DNA from: Parapedobacter sp051400755
GTDB taxonomy: Bacteria; Bacteroidota; Bacteroidia; Sphingobacteriales; Sphingobacteriaceae
Reading direction: 5' to 3'
Length of the DNA: 64,000 bases
Assembly: GCF_051400755.1 (NCBI RefSeq)
Contig: NZ_JBLFFL010000004.1
Location: forward strand, 62,001-126,000
Position numbers and translations under genes: made by a program. Below are positions 62,418 through 64,000 of this stretch, in pieces. The notes beneath the pieces are model-generated. The model saw nothing but the letters and a program-made list of their open reading frames with translations. It was not told the DNA's origin and made no database searches. Numbering within the stretch: position 1 is the first letter of the stretch; each line of letters opens with the position of its first letter.

Positions 62418-63565
62418 TTTGCCCTCCCTTCTTCCAGCGTTTCGCTATTGGTGAGGCGGATCATGGAGGTGTACTCAACGGGTTCGCCATCCAGTAGTTT
62501 TCTCAGCTTCACGATGTCGTGCCCCTTGTCGTCGGGTATGGCGAAAAGTTTCCCCTGGCAAATCATCACCACCCCACCCACTTGGTAGCGGTTGAAGAAA
62601 TGCCGATTTACGATATGGTAGTTCTCCCCGACCAGTGCGGGCAGCGACCAACTTCGTTGCTGTATGAATGGCAATGCCCGGTCTGCAACATCCATATGTA
62701 CGGTCAATACTGCCAGTTCGTCGGGAAATTCTTTTTGGATAACTTCCCACTGATCTACCGATTTGACGCAGGGCGCACACCATCTCGCCCAGAAATCCAG
62801 TATCAGCAATTTCTTGCTTTGGTACTCCCGCAGCGTGATCACGGTCCTCCCTTGCGGATGGTTGACTACCGAAACAGGCAAATCCCATAGGTAATCAGGG
62901 ATACTGTCACCTATAATCAGCGGCGTTACCTTGGATAAGTCTCTCGTTAAACGGATATGATTATTTTTCAAACGGCCATCTTGGATAGGTACGCGTTGGG
63001 ATTCATATCCCATATAACTGACCAACAATACGGTGTCAGCATGAGATACAATTTCGAACGTGCCGTTTGTGTCGGTAAACGACACCTTATCTGACCCCTT
63101 GACCCTGATCGCAACCCCCTCCAATGGAAGATTTGTGACTGCGGTTATAACCGTTCCTTTCAGCAGCCTGTTATGAGATGCGGAGTCAGCATCGCACACT
63201 TCTTTCTGCTGGGCAGAAGCGCTGATGCTTATCACAGAAAGCAGTATCATCACCCCCATTGCGAGGCCCAGCCCGGGGAGGGCTGGAGCCTGGCTGGGGT
63301 CTGCACACATGAAAGATCTTACTGGCTTTATCCGGAGGGTATATCCCCGCGATATCCGAACTGTACGGGCGGGGCGCTGGCCGGACACGCATATCCATCC
63401 GCACCGCAGACATACCCCAAGCATACCCTGGGCTGACCGCAAGCATACCCGAAGGAGGCCCCGCGTTGCGAACAATCGATGAACTGTTAACTTTCGTTTA
63501 TGTTTTTTTATTTGGTTGGTTGCAAAAAGGGCATAGCTATCCCCTAAGCGTAATTTTTGCTTCAT
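62414..63565 (-). CDS. TlpA-like thioredoxin with regulatory-like domain
   Basis: The 383-residue protein has an odd N-terminus rich in Arg/Cys (residues about 30-85), then a hydrophobic segment (LGLAMGVMILLSVISISASA), a carboxypeptidase-regulatory-like domain (about 130-205) and a thioredoxin-fold domain with the WCAPC active site. It probably reduces or oxidises thiols in the periplasm. The first 85 residues are encoded partly by GC-rich 11-base repeats, so the real start could be the ATG at 63310. It heads the operon with susC and susD. Confidence 0.8.
   Translation of the reverse strand: MKQKLRLGDSYALFATNQIKKHKRKLTVHRLFATRGLLRVCLRSAQGMLGVCLRCGWICVSGQRPARTVRISRGYTLRIKPVRSFMCADPSQAPALPGLGLAMGVMILLSVISISASAQQKEVCDADSASHNRLLKGTVITAVTNLPLEGVAIRVKGSDKVSFTDTNGTFEIVSHADTVLLVSYMGYESQRVPIQDGRLKNNHIRLTRDLSKVTPLIIGDSIPDYLWDLPVSVVNHPQGRTVITLREYQSKKLLILDFWARWCAPCVKSVDQWEVIQKEFPDELAVLTVHMDVADRALPFIQQRSWSLPALVGENYHIVNRHFFNRYQVGGVVMICQGKLFAIPDDKGHDIVKLRKLLDGEPVEYTSMIRLTNSETLEEGRAK
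63411..63450. repeat. Phased CATACCC repeats
   Basis: CATACCC occurs at 63411, 63422 and 63444, starts 11 and 22 bases apart. The unit resembles the 11-base repeat at 47213. Here it lies within the reading frame of the TlpA-like gene, where 11 is not a multiple of three. Confidence 0.55.
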
Positions 63566-63570
63566 TTGTT

Positions 63571-63627
63571 GTTTGATTTTAGGTGTAAGAAAAATGGGTT
63601 AATTCAGGTTCTTACACCAAATCAAAC
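63571..63627 (-). promoter_or_regulatory. Inverted repeat next to the tlpA-like start
   Basis: GTTTGATTT plus GGTGTAAGAA on the left pair with TTCTTACACC plus AATCAAAC on the right, broken only by two extra bases in the left arm. It ends 5 bases before the ATG at 63565 and could control translation or be an operator. Confidence 0.5.
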
Positions 63628-63814
63628 AGGATTTTTCGCTATGCTTTTAAAGAGGTTACTCGTGGAGATCATCCACGTTTTGTTAGACACCAAAAGACCA
63701 TCGTCCCTCCTATCTTGGATAGGCTGGATGGGTTTAGATCCGATGGTTCTTTTCTTTAGTTTCACTACTCGTTATGGTTAGTAACGAGTCTTATATGCGA
63801 GCAATCCAAAATAA

Positions 63815-63889
63815 ATGTGGGGCTGCACACCACGGCTACACTAAAGTTTCTGACGCCTTACGTAACGCGGATTTACAGCAGCCCCACAT
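63815..63889 (-). ncRNA. Possible structured RNA or attenuator
   Basis: ATGTGGGGCTGC (63815-63826) and its exact inverse complement (63878-63889) enclose 51 bases. On the minus strand the structure begins about 14 bases after a -7 element and is followed by TTTATTTT, as for a short terminated transcript. It matches no RNA family I recognise. Confidence 0.35.
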
Positions 63890-63902
63890 CTATCTTGATA
63901 TG

Positions 63903-63910
63903 CAAAGATA
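63903..63910 (-). promoter_or_regulatory. -7 element (TATCTTTG) of the tlpA-susCD leader
   Basis: The minus strand reads TATCTTTG, an exact TAnnTTTG match, about 340 bases upstream of the TlpA-like ATG. Confidence 0.5.
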
Positions 63911-64000
63911 ACATATCCAAGAATAGACATGGGTATATCCTGCTGCCTTGCGTCACGGCGTCAGAAGTGTAGCCGCAAGACTCTTTGTCAATACCTCATT

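Larger units (their letters stand above)
63566..64000 (-). other. Gene-free structured leader of the tlpA-susCD operon
   Basis: No credible gene lies here. It holds a promoter (-7 at 63903-63910), an inverted repeat with 12-bp arms (63815-63889), a hairpin ACTCGTTA/TAACGAGT (63767-63789) and an imperfect inverted repeat next to the ATG (63571-63627). Part of the first structure is repeated in inverse form at 63939-63974. Confidence 0.55.

Noticed and set aside
63411..63450. CRISPR-like repeats
   Set aside because: Units are 7-11 bases with spacing of 4-15 bases, far from CRISPR repeat and spacer lengths, and no cas gene is present.
63557..63781. 74-codon plus-strand frame upstream of the TlpA-like gene
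   Set aside because: It spans the inverted repeats of the leader and has no family pattern, so the stretch is better read as a leader on the other strand.

Overview
The window reads as chromosomal DNA from a member of the Bacteroidota, most likely the Sphingobacteriaceae (Parapedobacter/Pedobacter-like; this placement is inferred). The signs are two SusC/SusD pairs, GxGYxYP-domain lipoproteins, the small lineage-restricted families DUF4834, DUF6266 and DUF6520, LytS/LytTR regulator pairs, and promoter elements of the Bacteroidota type (TAnnTTTG at -7, TTG about 19-21 bases upstream). I found no rRNA, tRNA, CRISPR array or transposase.

Layout. 1-6.1 kb is housekeeping: a DciA-like DUF721 fragment, recF, DUF4834, a membrane protein and tilS on the minus strand, and an OstA/LptA-like protein on the plus strand. 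6.1-15.4 kb holds single metabolic or stress genes: a CocE-type hydrolase, an SDR, two cold-shock-domain proteins, a fatty acid desaturase, a phosphotriesterase-like protein, and DUF1579, DUF4386, DinB and DUF1905 proteins. 15.4-20.5 kb carries a TPR sensor kinase divergent from a NarL-type regulator, then a LytS/LytTR pair with a secreted protein. 20.6-34.4 kb is a carbohydrate-utilisation locus: SusC, SusD, DUF3823, two GxGYxYP proteins, an aldolase, a Gfo/Idh/MocA oxidoreductase and a PfkB kinase, with a divergent GntR/UTRA regulator. The palindrome CTTGTATATACAAG occurs at both promoters of the locus and upstream of the regulator gene, which defines a probable regulon. 34.5-45.3 kb holds a DoxX-like protein, a metallophosphoesterase, a RidA/D-threonine-aldolase-like/M19 dipeptidase operon, and a serine hydrolase cluster with a membrane-anchored AraC regulator.

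45.3-47.7 kb looks like a plastic interval: a 3'-truncated DUF6266 gene, phased short repeats, a perfect 19-bp hairpin, a PGRP-type amidase, a ParE-type toxin-antitoxin pair and a small HTH protein. 47.7-51.7 kb holds the most unusual arrangement. A 46-codon ORF too short for ordinary gene calling is followed by a hairpin, an LpxL-fold acyltransferase-like protein lacking the usual catalytic acid, a LytS-type kinase and a LytTR regulator, all in one direction. A Crp-type regulator lies divergently across a palindrome-rich spacer. It could be a peptide-based signalling or peptide-modification module, but this is inference. 51.8-57.8 kb holds a RibD/DHFR-fold protein, an S41 protease, a lipoprotein, a MauE/DoxX protein and a DUF6520 protein. 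57.8-63.6 kb is a second operon, TlpA-like thioredoxin / SusC / SusD, behind a long structured leader that runs to the window edge.
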